From W0P28-013 sp051878315 (GTDB taxonomy: Bacteria > Bacteroidota > Bacteroidia > Bacteroidales > Paludibacteraceae), in contig JBJEJW010000050.1 in the NCBI GenBank assembly GCA_051878315.1, forward strand, positions 1 through 10,889: 10,889 bases of DNA. The letters are read 5' to 3'. The notes beneath the pieces were generated by a model. The model was not told where the DNA came from and made no database searches. It saw only the letters and a program-made list of their open reading frames with translations. The first letter of the stretch is position 1. Each line of letters begins with the position of its first letter. The position numbers were made by a program, and so were the translations under genes. This document shows, piece after piece, positions 1 to 6,842 of the stretch.

Positions 1-219
1 GGCGGTATCATTCAACAACGTTACAAAGGTCTGGGTGAAATGAACCCCGAACAGTTGTGGGAAACTACCATGAATCCCGAAAACCGTACCTTACGTCAAA
101 TCACATTGGAAAATGCGGCCGAAGCCGACCAAACGTTCTCAATGCTGATGGGCGACGATGTAGGTCCGCGTCGTGAATTTATCGAAACGCACGCCACCTA
201 CGCCAATGTTGATGCGTAA
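1..219 (+). CDS. gyrB: DNA gyrase subunit B, C-terminal end (5' partial)
   Basis: This is the last 72 codons of the ATPase and strand-passage-partner subunit of DNA gyrase, which introduces negative supercoils with GyrA. The frame is open from base 1 and ends at TAA 217-219. The fragment starts with GGIIQQRYKGLGEMNPEQLW, the highly conserved tail of the Toprim region. It continues through a family-typical TTMNPENRTLRQ stretch and MGDDVGPRREFIE, and ends in YANVDA. ParE, the topoisomerase IV paralogue, shares the RYKGLGEMN motif, but the PRREFIE...ANVDA ending is the GyrB type. The ATPase domain and most of the Toprim domain lie outside the window. An intrinsic terminator follows 18 bases after the stop, so gyrB is the last gene of its transcript. 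Confidence 0.95.
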   Translation, partial: GGIIQQRYKGLGEMNPEQLWETTMNPENRTLRQITLENAAEADQTFSMLMGDDVGPRREFIETHATYANVDA

Positions 220-236
220 CGAGAAATTATTTTTGT

Positions 237-274
237 CCGAAGATGCAATCACCAATGTATCTTCGGGCTTTTTT
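237..274 (+). terminator. Rho-independent terminator of gyrB
   Basis: A perfect 8 bp stem (CCGAAGAT 237-244 with ATCTTCGG 259-266) encloses a 14 nt loop and is followed by GC and six T (269-274). It sits 18 bases after the gyrB stop codon and points the same way. Confidence 0.8.
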
Positions 275-326
275 ATGCACATTCGGCAGCGACAATGCGA
301 TGAAAACAAAAAAATCATCGCAAAAA

Positions 327-358
327 TTTGGCAGTTACAAAAAAAATAACTACTTTTG
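327..358 (+). promoter_or_regulatory. Bacteroidetes-type promoter for tRNA-Cys
   Basis: TTTG at 327-330 (-33 box) and TACTTTTG at 351-358 (-7 box, consensus TAnnTTTG) are separated by 20 bp, the spacing expected for the Bacteroidetes primary sigma factor. The predicted transcription start is near 363, about 10 bases before the mature tRNA 5' end. Confidence 0.75.
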
Positions 359-372
359 CAGTCGCAAAACAG

Positions 373-443
373 GGTACCTTGGCCGAGTGGTTAGGCACCG
401 GTCTGCAAAACCGCATACAGCAGTTCGATTCTGCTAGGTACCT
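373..443 (+). tRNA. tRNA-Cys (anticodon GCA)
   Basis: The sequence folds as a full cloverleaf. The acceptor stem is GGTACCT 373-379 with AGGTACC 436-442, and T443 is the discriminator, as usual for tRNA-Cys (U73). The D stem is GCC 382-384 with GGC 394-396. The anticodon GCA lies at 405-407 in the loop CTGCAAA. The T stem is AGCAG 419-423 with CTGCT 431-435 around TTCGATT. CCA is not encoded; the gene is followed by CAAAA. The outermost anticodon-stem pair (27-43) is C398 opposite C414, a mismatch. A promoter lies just upstream and a strong terminator just downstream, so the tRNA appears to be transcribed alone. Confidence 0.95.
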
Positions 444-450
444 CAAAAGC

Positions 451-482
451 GTGGCGATATTGATAATGTCGCCACTTTTTTT
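451..482 (+). terminator. Rho-independent terminator after tRNA-Cys
   Basis: GTGGCGATATT (451-461) pairs with AATGTCGCCAC (465-475), giving an 11 bp stem with one G.T wobble and a 3 nt loop. Seven T follow at 476-482. It begins 7 bases after the tRNA discriminator base. Confidence 0.9.
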
Positions 483-501
483 ATGTACAATATCAACAAA
501 T

Positions 502-528
502 AAGGGTACCCGTGACACGGATACCCTT
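502..528 (-). terminator. Hairpin in the convergent tRNA/proS gap, candidate proS terminator
   Basis: AAGGGTACCCGT (502-513) pairs with ACGGATACCCTT (517-528) in 11 of 12 positions, with one internal C.A mismatch and a GAC loop. It lies 24 bases past the proS stop on the minus strand. In that direction the bases after the stem are only moderately T-rich (ATTTGTTGATATTG), so it is a weak intrinsic terminator or an RNA 3'-end stabiliser. Confidence 0.45.
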
Positions 529-552
529 TGTTGTATTGCGCCGACTATTTGT

Positions 553-2031
553 TCAATAACTACGCGCAATGATGACACGACCGGCCGACGGTTTGCCCGT
601 AACCATGCATTTGCCCGGCGTGCGATCGCCATCAAGTGGAATGCAGCGAATAGTTGCTTTGGTTTCTTCCTTGATTTTTTCCTCGGTTTCGGGCGTACCG
701 TCCCAATGGCATAACAAGAAACCGCCTTTTTCGATTTCTTCCTTAAACTCGTCGTACGAATTGACCTCACGCGTTTGCGACTCGCGGAAAGCAAGTGCTT
801 TTTGATAGATATTTTGCTGTATTTCTTCAAGCAAATCCTGAATATAAGCGTCGATGCCATCGCAAGGCAACGTCTGTTTTTCGAGCGTATCGCGACGCAT
901 CAGTTCTACGGTGTTGTTCTCCAAATCGCGACCACCCATAGCCAAACGCACAGGTACGCCTTTCAGTTCGTAATCAGCAAATTTGAATCCCGGGCGTTTG
1001 TTGTCGGCATTATCATATTTGACAGCGATACCGCGATTGTGCAGTTTTTCGACGATACCGGCCACTTTTGCATCAATTTGTCGGAGTTGTTCGTCGTTTT
1101 TATAAATCGGCACGATAACTACCTGAATCGGTGCCAAATGCGGCGGCAACACCAGCCCGTTGTCGTCGCTATGTGTCATGATGAGCGCACCCATCAAACG
1201 TGTTGAAACACCCCATGATGTAGCCCACACATACTCCAATTTATTCTCTTTGTTGACAAATTGCACATCAAAGGCTTTGGCAAAATTTTGTCCCAAGAAG
1301 TGCGAAGTTCCCGACTGCAAGGCTTTTCCGTCCTGCATCATAGCTTCGATGGTATAAGTTTCCAATGCACCGGCAAAGCGTTCATTGGCCGATTTCACGC
1401 CTTTGATTACGGGGACAGCCATATATTTTTCGGCAAATTCGGCGTACACATTCAGCATTTTCACAGCCTCGGCCTCGGCCTCTTCGCGCGTCGCATGTGC
1501 CGTATGGCCTTCCTGCCACAGAAATTCAGCCGTGCGCAAAAATAGTCGGGTACGCATCTCCCAACGCATCACATTAGCCCACTGATTGCACAAAATCGGC
1601 AGGTCGCGCCACGATTTGATCCAATTTTTGTATGTGTTCCAAATTATGGTTTCTGATGTCGGACGAATAATCAGTTCCTCTTCGAGTTTAGCTTCGGGAT
1701 CCACCACGACACCTTTACCGTCGGGCGAATTTTTCAAACGATGATGCGTTACTACGGCACACTCTTTGGCGAAACCCTCGACATGTTCGGCTTCGCGGCT
1801 GAGAAACGATTTCGGAATCAGCAGCGGGAAATAGGCATTGACATGCCCGGTCGCCTTGAACATATCATCAAGTTGACGCTGCATTTTTTCCCAAATAGCG
1901 TAACCGTAGGGTTTTATGACCATACAGCCACGCACAGCCGATTGTTCGGCCAAATCGGCTTTTACCACCAATTCATTGTACCATTGCGAATAATTTTCAC
2001 TTCGCTTGGTCAAATTTTTTAATTCTGCCAT
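553..2031 (-). CDS. proS: Prolyl-tRNA synthetase, archaeal/eukaryote type (ProS type 3)
   Basis: This cytoplasmic class II aminoacyl-tRNA synthetase charges tRNA-Pro with proline using ATP (EC 6.1.1.15). It has 492 residues, a normal length for the type 3 form. It lacks the editing insertion of the longer bacterial type. The catalytic core shows RPTSET at residues 123-128, a motif 2 region at 157-180 (RWEMRTR, then FLWQEGHTAH) and motif 3 around 272-296 (SWGVSTRLMGA, then HSDDNGL). An anticodon-binding domain (about 300-400) follows, with PIQVVIVPIY at its start. The C-terminal domain ends in the family-typical terminal tyrosine (ARSY). The four zinc-ligand cysteines known from the Thermus enzyme seem mostly lost; only C475 appears to be retained. 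It is the last gene of the lspA-DUF4296-small protein-proS cluster, 22 bp after its neighbour. ATG at 2031 begins the canonical MAELKNLTKR. Confidence 0.96.
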   Translation of the reverse strand: MAELKNLTKRSENYSQWYNELVVKADLAEQSAVRGCMVIKPYGYAIWEKMQRQLDDMFKATGHVNAYFPLLIPKSFLSREAEHVEGFAKECAVVTHHRLKNSPDGKGVVVDPEAKLEEELIIRPTSETIIWNTYKNWIKSWRDLPILCNQWANVMRWEMRTRLFLRTAEFLWQEGHTAHATREEAEAEAVKMLNVYAEFAEKYMAVPVIKGVKSANERFAGALETYTIEAMMQDGKALQSGTSHFLGQNFAKAFDVQFVNKENKLEYVWATSWGVSTRLMGALIMTHSDDNGLVLPPHLAPIQVVIVPIYKNDEQLRQIDAKVAGIVEKLHNRGIAVKYDNADNKRPGFKFADYELKGVPVRLAMGGRDLENNTVELMRRDTLEKQTLPCDGIDAYIQDLLEEIQQNIYQKALAFRESQTREVNSYDEFKEEIEKGGFLLCHWDGTPETEEKIKEETKATIRCIPLDGDRTPGKCMVTGKPSAGRVIIARSY

Positions 2032-2054
2032 TGTATTTTATCTTTTTTGTTCCT

Positions 2055-2372
2055 TTACAATTCAATCATTTGCGTATCGGCTGTGATTTTGAACGACGAC
2101 AACGACAAATGTTGCCACAACACAAGTTTGCCGCTATAACCGATGGCCAATGCGTCGGTAACGAGTTCAGGCACAGGTTTACCCAAAATGCGATTTTCTT
2201 TGGGGACGAATGTAGTAATCAAACCGTTGAAAAATTGAGTGCCGGCCGGTTCGACCTGACAATGCCCCAATTCGAAGATATTACGCACTGTACCGTCGTC
2301 CACTTCGACCACCGCATTCAGTAGCAAAGTCTCTGCATCAAGCAATATTTTATTTGCCGCTATTCGTTTCAT
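2055..2372 (-). CDS. Small conserved protein resembling an amidohydrolase beta domain without its barrel
   Basis: This 105-residue protein has no signal peptide or membrane segment. Residues 1-55 (MKRIAANKILL, then VVEVDDGTVRNIF, then TQFFNGLITTFV) resemble the N-terminal strands of cytosine deaminase-like amidohydrolases. Those enzymes usually read on into a metal-binding HxH. Here the chain instead jumps to YSGKLVLWQHLSLSSFKIT (79-97), which resembles the C-terminal strands of the same small domain. The metal-binding TIM barrel is absent, so catalysis is unlikely. This resemblance is my reading by eye and needs profile or structure comparison. The gene overlaps the 3' end of the DUF4296 gene by 23 bp and precedes proS by 22 bp, so it is cotranscribed with both. 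Its role is unknown. Confidence 0.8.
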   Translation of the reverse strand: MKRIAANKILLDAETLLLNAVVEVDDGTVRNIFELGHCQVEPAGTQFFNGLITTFVPKENRILGKPVPELVTDALAIGYSGKLVLWQHLSLSSFKITADTQMIEL

Positions 2373-3327
2373 GTAATTTCATTTGCATCAATCGTTTACG
2401 CATTATATCAGATGATGGTGTCTCCTTGTTATCCGTTTTACGGTCGATAGTTCGAGGCGCTGTCGCTACCGACGGCACAGCCGCCACGGTATCGGGCGCA
2501 GGTGTTACGAGTGATTCGCCACGCAATGAATCCAATTTCAGCAACACGGCACTATCGAGCGGATGTGTTTCGCGATTGTAGTAACGCCACAGCCTCACGC
2601 TATCAATCGCCACGCACCATGCACTATCCGCCACAGTACAAAAAGTGCCGTACACACGTTGTATAGGCGCGGTATTACGCACCCTATAAGGCACTTTGTA
2701 GGCGTACGTCGCCACGCTATCGGCCAACCGATACACGATGCTGTCGCAAGTACCATCGGCATAGACAACATACCATTGTAAGAATGCAGGCACAGTCGCG
2801 TCGCGATGTTCGATACGCTGTTGGAATTGCCACAAATAGCGTTCGCTACCGCACAATAATACGCTGTCCGTCAGTTCGAAATGCAACGAATCGTAACAAC
2901 AACTATCGACACGCAACCGCTGCGGACGCGTCCATACATTAACGCTGTCGATAACGTGACGCAATTCGGGATTCTCTTCCGGGTGATACAGATACGCTTC
3001 GACATCGGCACGCTTCTGTCCTAATTGCGCAACGGTAACGGTGTAAACTTCGGCAAACACTTTCGGGTGATGTGCATACCATTCAAGCGATCGGTTGAAG
3101 TCGTCGCGCGTGATGCCGTGTTTTTTGAAAACGCTTTCGAAACAAGCGCGTTTCGTACCGTAGTCGTTATATGAATATTGTTGCCCGACAAGTGCTTCCG
3201 TCAGGTGAATATCGGTCAATACCGCCGCCATATCGTCTTGATTCAACACATCATACGGAACATCGCAGGATGTGAACAACAACGTTATAGTTAGCAACAA
3301 CGTGCAATATGTTACCAGCCTATTCAT
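2350..3327 (-). CDS. DUF4296 family lipoprotein
   Basis: The predicted 325-residue lipoprotein is probably anchored in the envelope. The N-terminus is a signal peptide with a hydrophobic core (LVTYCTLLLTITLLFTS) and C21 as the expected lipidated residue; the box is LFTSC, with Phe rather than the usual Leu at -3. Residues about 27-112 match the DUF4296 pattern: MAAVLTDIHLTEAL, an aromatic YSYNDYG stretch, FESVFKKHGITRDDFNRSL, then YAHHPKVFAEVY. Residues about 113-325 look soluble and rich in Cys, Asp and Tyr; I do not recognise them. The last 35 residues are polar and probably disordered. I chose ATG 3327 (MNRLV) because it gives a clean signal peptide and an 8 nt overlap with the lspA stop; ATG 3339 would add only MLLR. 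Function is unknown. Location right after lspA, which would process it, is suggestive but not proof of a link. Confidence 0.85.
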   Translation of the reverse strand: MNRLVTYCTLLLTITLLFTSCDVPYDVLNQDDMAAVLTDIHLTEALVGQQYSYNDYGTKRACFESVFKKHGITRDDFNRSLEWYAHHPKVFAEVYTVTVAQLGQKRADVEAYLYHPEENPELRHVIDSVNVWTRPQRLRVDSCCYDSLHFELTDSVLLCGSERYLWQFQQRIEHRDATVPAFLQWYVVYADGTCDSIVYRLADSVATYAYKVPYRVRNTAPIQRVYGTFCTVADSAWCVAIDSVRLWRYYNRETHPLDSAVLLKLDSLRGESLVTPAPDTVAAVPSVATAPRTIDRKTDNKETPSSDIMRKRLMQMKLHETNSGK

Positions 3328-3970
3328 GCGCAGCAGCATTGTTATCCGATCCTGTTTTCGCTTTCGACGGGAAATAGCGTTCCATTGAGGCGTTAAAATC
3401 TTTCGGAAATACTATCAGCAACAAAAATACGCCGATCGTGATGGCAGCATCGGCCAAATTGAACACCGGACTGAAAAAAATTTCGCCTCCCAACCACGGC
3501 ACCCATTCGGGGAATGTGAAAAGCGGGAAATAGAACATATCAACCACTTTGCCCTGCATAAACGACGCATAGCCACCGGTTGCCGGCAAGAATTCGGCCA
3601 CCTGCGTATAAGTGCTTTCGCCAAAACAGATACCATAGAACAAGCAATCAATAATATTGCCGACAGCGCCGGCCAAAATCAGTGCCACGCACGTCAGATA
3701 GCCGTAACGATCATTATCGCGAATGAGTTTCACAAGGTACCACACCAATGCAGCCGACAACACGATGCGAAAGAGTGTCAGCAGCAACTTCGGCCCGAAC
3801 GTCATGCCAAAAGCCATTCCGGGATTTTCGATAAAGACCAACTGAAACCAATCGAACACATGCACCGCTTCGCCAAGCGTGAAATGTGTTTTTATATAAA
3901 TCTTCAGAGTCTGATCGAGCACCAAAACAAGTGCCACAAGCGACCAAATTACAGCAGATTTTTTCTTCAT
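3320..3970 (-). CDS. lspA: Lipoprotein signal peptidase (signal peptidase II)
   Basis: This inner-membrane aspartyl protease cleaves prolipoprotein signal peptides before the lipidated cysteine (EC 3.4.23.36). At 216 residues it is longer than the roughly 160-170 of E. coli. Four hydrophobic segments are visible, near 7-26, 62-84, 90-112 and 168-188. Family motifs are DQTLK (19-23), ENPGMAFG (48-55, the NxGxAFG region), GNIID (104-108) and FNLAD (170-174); D108 and D174 are the likely catalytic pair. The residue after GNIID is C109, where most bacteria have Arg. The extra length is mainly a long periplasmic loop at about 114-165, containing KVVDMFYFP, and a polar tail. The gene is first in the minus-strand cluster and its stop overlaps the start of the DUF4296 lipoprotein gene. 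ATG 3970 gives the expected MKKK start. Confidence 0.95.
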   Translation of the reverse strand: MKKKSAVIWSLVALVLVLDQTLKIYIKTHFTLGEAVHVFDWFQLVFIENPGMAFGMTFGPKLLLTLFRIVLSAALVWYLVKLIRDNDRYGYLTCVALILAGAVGNIIDCLFYGICFGESTYTQVAEFLPATGGYASFMQGKVVDMFYFPLFTFPEWVPWLGGEIFFSPVFNLADAAITIGVFLLLIVFPKDFNASMERYFPSKAKTGSDNNAAAHE

Positions 3971-4022
3971 AAATTCTAAATCAAAGAGTTACGATTTTTC
4001 GTACTTATTACACAAAGGACTG

Positions 4023-4030
4023 CAAAAGTA
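4023..4030 (-). promoter_or_regulatory. Probable -7 promoter box for the lspA-proS cluster
   Basis: Read on the minus strand the bases are TACTTTTG, an exact TAnnTTTG box, placing transcription start near 4018 and leaving a leader of about 48 nt before lspA. No TTTG is present 20 bp upstream, so the -33 half is missing or degenerate. Confidence 0.55.
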
Positions 4031-4094
4031 CAAAAAAAATCGGCTGCATGTGCATTTTCGGGCCATAATCAAAGATTTTTCTGACAATAGGCCA

Positions 4095-5306
4095 TCAACA
4101 AGGCAGATAACACAAATAATTTTTATCGACATGTTTCCCTAAAAAGTCATTATCGAGGATGTCCGAAACATCGGCAATATCGCGTGTTGTGCCGTCGCCG
4201 AACAAGATAAGGATTTGCGTATTACGATTGTCGTAAGTACGTGTCGTTACTGTCTGTTCGTAGAAAAAATAGGCAGCATCGTCCATTGATACGCCATAAC
4301 GAACGGCATATTTTTGAAGCCACTCGTTACGTTCGGTCGCCGTCAGAGGTTCGCGCACCACCGTTTTGAATAACTGTCGATTGATAAACATACGACTGAG
4401 CGTGCCAAGCACTACATCGTCGTGTTGCGCCCATACTTTGATGGCCGACCACACATCCGTATCGTCCAAAGCCACAAATTGCCGCAATGCTTTATCGTCA
4501 AAGTTATTGTCGTCAATCCGATTTTCGAGAAAATAGGCTAATGCAGGCGCAGCAAAAAGACGTTCGCCCCGCAAGGCCAACACCTTGGCACGCCGTAAAA
4601 TCTGTACTAACATTTTTTCGGCGGCTACCGATGTTTTATGCAAATAAACCTGCCAATACATAAACCGGCGCGCTATCAAAAAATTCTCGATGGAATAAAT
4701 ACCTTTGGCTTCGACCACAAGTTTGTCGTCGTGCACATTCAGCATCTTGATGATGCGTGCCGAGCCGATTTTGCCTTCGGCCACTCCCGTGAAAAAGCAA
4801 TCGCGCTGCAGGTAGTCCATTCTATCCATATCGAGTTGGCTGCTAATCAGTTGGTGCAGAAAACGTTTCGGGTAATCGTCACGGAAAATCCGAATCGCCA
4901 ACTCCAACCGTCCACCCATTTCGCTATTCATCCGCTGCATGAGCATCAGCGAAATATCCTCGTGCGACACATGATGCACGAGCGTTTCTTCCAGCGCATG
5001 CGAGAAAGGTCCGTGACCTATGTCGTGCAACAAAATAGCCGCCAGCACACCATCGGCTTCGGCTTGTGTTATGTTGCAGCCTTGTTGACGCAATTGCTTC
5101 AATGCTTCGTTGGTGAGATACATGGCGCCCAGCGAATGTTGCAGGCGCGTATGTTGTGCTCCGGGATAAACGAACGCCGACAAACCGAGTTGTTTGATAC
5201 GTTGCAAGCGTTGAAAAAAAGGATGTTGAATCACATCGTAGATCAAATCGTTCGGCACATTTATAAAACCGAACACCGGATCGTTAATTATTTTACGTTT
5301 ATTCAT
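4095..5306 (-). CDS. HD-domain phosphohydrolase (SAMHD1/dGTPase-like)
   Basis: This 403-residue soluble protein belongs to the HD superfamily branch containing SAMHD1 and the bacterial YdhJ/YwfO-type proteins, whose characterised members hydrolyse dNTPs to deoxynucleoside and triphosphate. The metal-binding set is complete: H57 (RLQHSLG), H94-D95 (LLHDIGHGPFSHA) and D161 in SQLDMDRMDYLQRD (157-170), where D161, R162 and Y165 align with SAMHD1 D311, K312 and Y315. The family N-terminus is also clear (NDPVFGFI, then HPFFQRLQRIKQLG). The C-terminal 200 residues are helical and less conserved. No regulatory SAM domain is present. Its ATG overlaps the stop of the upstream MltF-like gene (ATGA), implying translational coupling. 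The actual substrate cannot be told from sequence; dNTPs are the best guess. Confidence 0.88.
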   Translation of the reverse strand: MNKRKIINDPVFGFINVPNDLIYDVIQHPFFQRLQRIKQLGLSAFVYPGAQHTRLQHSLGAMYLTNEALKQLRQQGCNITQAEADGVLAAILLHDIGHGPFSHALEETLVHHVSHEDISLMLMQRMNSEMGGRLELAIRIFRDDYPKRFLHQLISSQLDMDRMDYLQRDCFFTGVAEGKIGSARIIKMLNVHDDKLVVEAKGIYSIENFLIARRFMYWQVYLHKTSVAAEKMLVQILRRAKVLALRGERLFAAPALAYFLENRIDDNNFDDKALRQFVALDDTDVWSAIKVWAQHDDVVLGTLSRMFINRQLFKTVVREPLTATERNEWLQKYAVRYGVSMDDAAYFFYEQTVTTRTYDNRNTQILILFGDGTTRDIADVSDILDNDFLGKHVDKNYLCYLPC

Positions 5307-6718
5307 TCTTGATCGCTTGTTGCAGGCGGACTATTGTTGGAGTCCCCCGCATCGATTGGTAAATTTCCCAAATATTTATTATAGGTATTAAAAACATCGT
5401 TTACATACCGCACCGTATGATTGCCTCTGAAGTAACCAAAGGTGCACACCGTGTCATTGTAATATTCCGGTTCCGATTTCAACATCAGGTATTTCTCGGC
5501 GATACTCCATTGATTGGGATTTTCGCCATATTTTGTAGCCAATGCACGCGCGTCGAGTATGTGCGCCGGCCCTGCGTTGTACGATGCGAGTATAAACTTG
5601 ATACGTTCTTCATGGTCGGCTACGGGAGCATAGATTTTGTCGAGCCAACCGATATATTTTACAGCTGCTGCAATGGCCGGTTCTGCTTGGAAAATCGTTA
5701 CCGAATCCAATCCATATTTTGCGCCGGTTCCTGGCATCATCTGCATCATGCCGAGTGCGCCGGCCGACGACACCGCATTCGTATCGAAATGCGACTCGTT
5801 GAATGCAAGCGAAGCCAGCATACGCCAATCCCAATCGATTTGCGGCGCGTATTGTTTAAACAAATCATCGTAAGGCGAAATAGCACCTTTGGGAATTTGC
5901 GCGCGAATATCTTTGTAGTAACGGCTTTTGGCATATTTAGCATATAGTTGTTTGTAAAACCGCGACTGCACCACTTCATCACCCCACTCATTCAGCGACT
6001 TCAACAGCAAAGGTGCATTTTTGTGCACCGCCCACGCCATAGCCTGCGGCAAACCGATTTGCACCGATATATCGAGATTACGCAGTGTCATTCGGCTCAT
6101 TTTTGCCAAATCGACATCGGCCACAGTCATGGGTATTTCGCCTTTCGACACCATCATCACCAAACGATCGATAGACAAACTATCGGGAGCTGCTTTGATA
6201 CTAATACCGCCGCCGATTTCGGCATTTAGGTTATGCAGTCGTTGCCAATATTTGTTATTTTTCTTGGAATAGACGGTTTTCCCCGCCAACTCTGTAACAT
6301 CGCGTACCATATTGACCGTTCGCCGTTGCACCAATACCGGATACGACTGCATCGTGCGGTTCACAAAGGCTAAATCTTCGCGGTTGTTGCGTGAGCAAGC
6401 GTAACGATAAGCAATCACATCACCTTCGCCGGCGATTAGTAGTTGTTTCATTTCGTCCATCGAATGTGCCACTATCAATTTTACGGGAACACCAATATGG
6501 TCGGCATAGTTGCGTGCCAAATCATATTCGTAACCCATATCCTCGTCGCCCGCGACAAAATAGGAGAGCGAGTTTTCCATGGTTATCACCCGCAATTCGC
6601 CCGACTCGACGATTTGAGGCAAATCGCGCACGACCGGTTCATCGGCCGTTTCGCCACATGCGACCAACAACCATACGCAGACTCCACAAAGCGCCCATTT
6701 CTGTTTTAGCAATGACAT
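5303..6718 (-). CDS. mltF: MltF-type membrane-bound lytic murein transglycosylase (lipoprotein)
   Basis: This 471-residue lipoprotein is predicted to cleave the MurNAc-GlcNAc bond of peptidoglycan, giving 1,6-anhydro ends. The signal peptide ends in the lipobox LVAC (C21 lipidated). Residues about 30-265 form a solute-binding (SBP_bac_3) module, as in E. coli MltF, where it acts as a regulatory domain. Residues about 295-450 form the SLT catalytic domain: FNESHFD with catalytic E308, GALGMMQMMPGTG (320-332), and SYNAGPAHI (379-387). I chose ATG 6718; ATG 6727 (MHAM) is nearly as good, and both fit the promoter at 6747-6778. The frame stays open to 6874, but that extension crosses the promoter and is not used. 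The stop TGA overlaps the HD gene start. The symbol is by domain architecture; orthology to E. coli mltF is not shown. Confidence 0.92.
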   Translation of the reverse strand: MSLLKQKWALCGVCVWLLVACGETADEPVVRDLPQIVESGELRVITMENSLSYFVAGDEDMGYEYDLARNYADHIGVPVKLIVAHSMDEMKQLLIAGEGDVIAYRYACSRNNREDLAFVNRTMQSYPVLVQRRTVNMVRDVTELAGKTVYSKKNNKYWQRLHNLNAEIGGGISIKAAPDSLSIDRLVMMVSKGEIPMTVADVDLAKMSRMTLRNLDISVQIGLPQAMAWAVHKNAPLLLKSLNEWGDEVVQSRFYKQLYAKYAKSRYYKDIRAQIPKGAISPYDDLFKQYAPQIDWDWRMLASLAFNESHFDTNAVSSAGALGMMQMMPGTGAKYGLDSVTIFQAEPAIAAAVKYIGWLDKIYAPVADHEERIKFILASYNAGPAHILDARALATKYGENPNQWSIAEKYLMLKSEPEYYNDTVCTFGYFRGNHTVRYVNDVFNTYNKYLGNLPIDAGDSNNSPPATSDQE

Positions 6719-6746
6719 AGCGTGCATTTTTTGACGAATATAGGGA

Positions 6747-6778
6747 CAAAGATATGCAAAAAAAACGATTCCGCCAAA
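6747..6778 (-). promoter_or_regulatory. Bacteroidetes-type promoter for the mltF-HD gene pair
   Basis: On the minus strand TTTG (6778-6775) is followed after 20 bp by TATCTTTG (6754-6747), an exact -33/-7 pair. Transcription would begin near 6742, giving a leader of about 15-24 nt before either candidate ATG (6727 or 6718). This argues against longer N-terminal extensions of the frame. Confidence 0.75.
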
Positions 6779-6818
6779 TATAACCGCAAATAACATCACG
6801 ACGAACGCAAAAAATGCG

Positions 6819-6826
6819 TATCTTTG
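6819..6826 (+). promoter_or_regulatory. -7 promoter box for yfhO
   Basis: TATCTTTG is an exact TAnnTTTG box 16 bases before the yfhO ATG. It predicts a very short leader of about 10-12 nt. No TTTG occurs 20 bp upstream, so the -33 half is degenerate. It is divergent from the mltF promoter, with the two -7 boxes about 65 bp apart. Confidence 0.6.
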
Positions 6827-6842
6827 CAAAAAATTTAGGGAT

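Noticed and set aside
371..510. AGGGTACC occurring at 371-378 and 503-510, as a possible tRNA-derived attachment-site remnant
   Set aside because: Only 8 bases match. The acceptor stem and the later hairpin each contain GGTACC by their own pairing, and no integrase or island lies between.
315..860. 181-codon minus-strand frame and 128-codon plus-strand frame (328-714)
   Set aside because: Both run across tRNA-Cys, two hairpins and the end of proS in another frame; they are shadows.
4001..4031. Inverted repeat GTACTT...AAGTAC around the lspA -7 box as an operator
   Set aside because: Only 6 bp per arm with a 19 bp spacer in A/T-rich sequence; this is expected by chance and one arm is part of the promoter box itself.
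4638..5312. 224-codon open frame on the plus strand
   Set aside because: It is fully antisense to the HD phosphohydrolase gene, which has clear family motifs; the translation is His/Gln-rich with no recognisable domain.
5417..5947. 176-codon plus-strand frame
   Set aside because: It is antisense to the SLT domain of the mltF-like gene and shows no motif.
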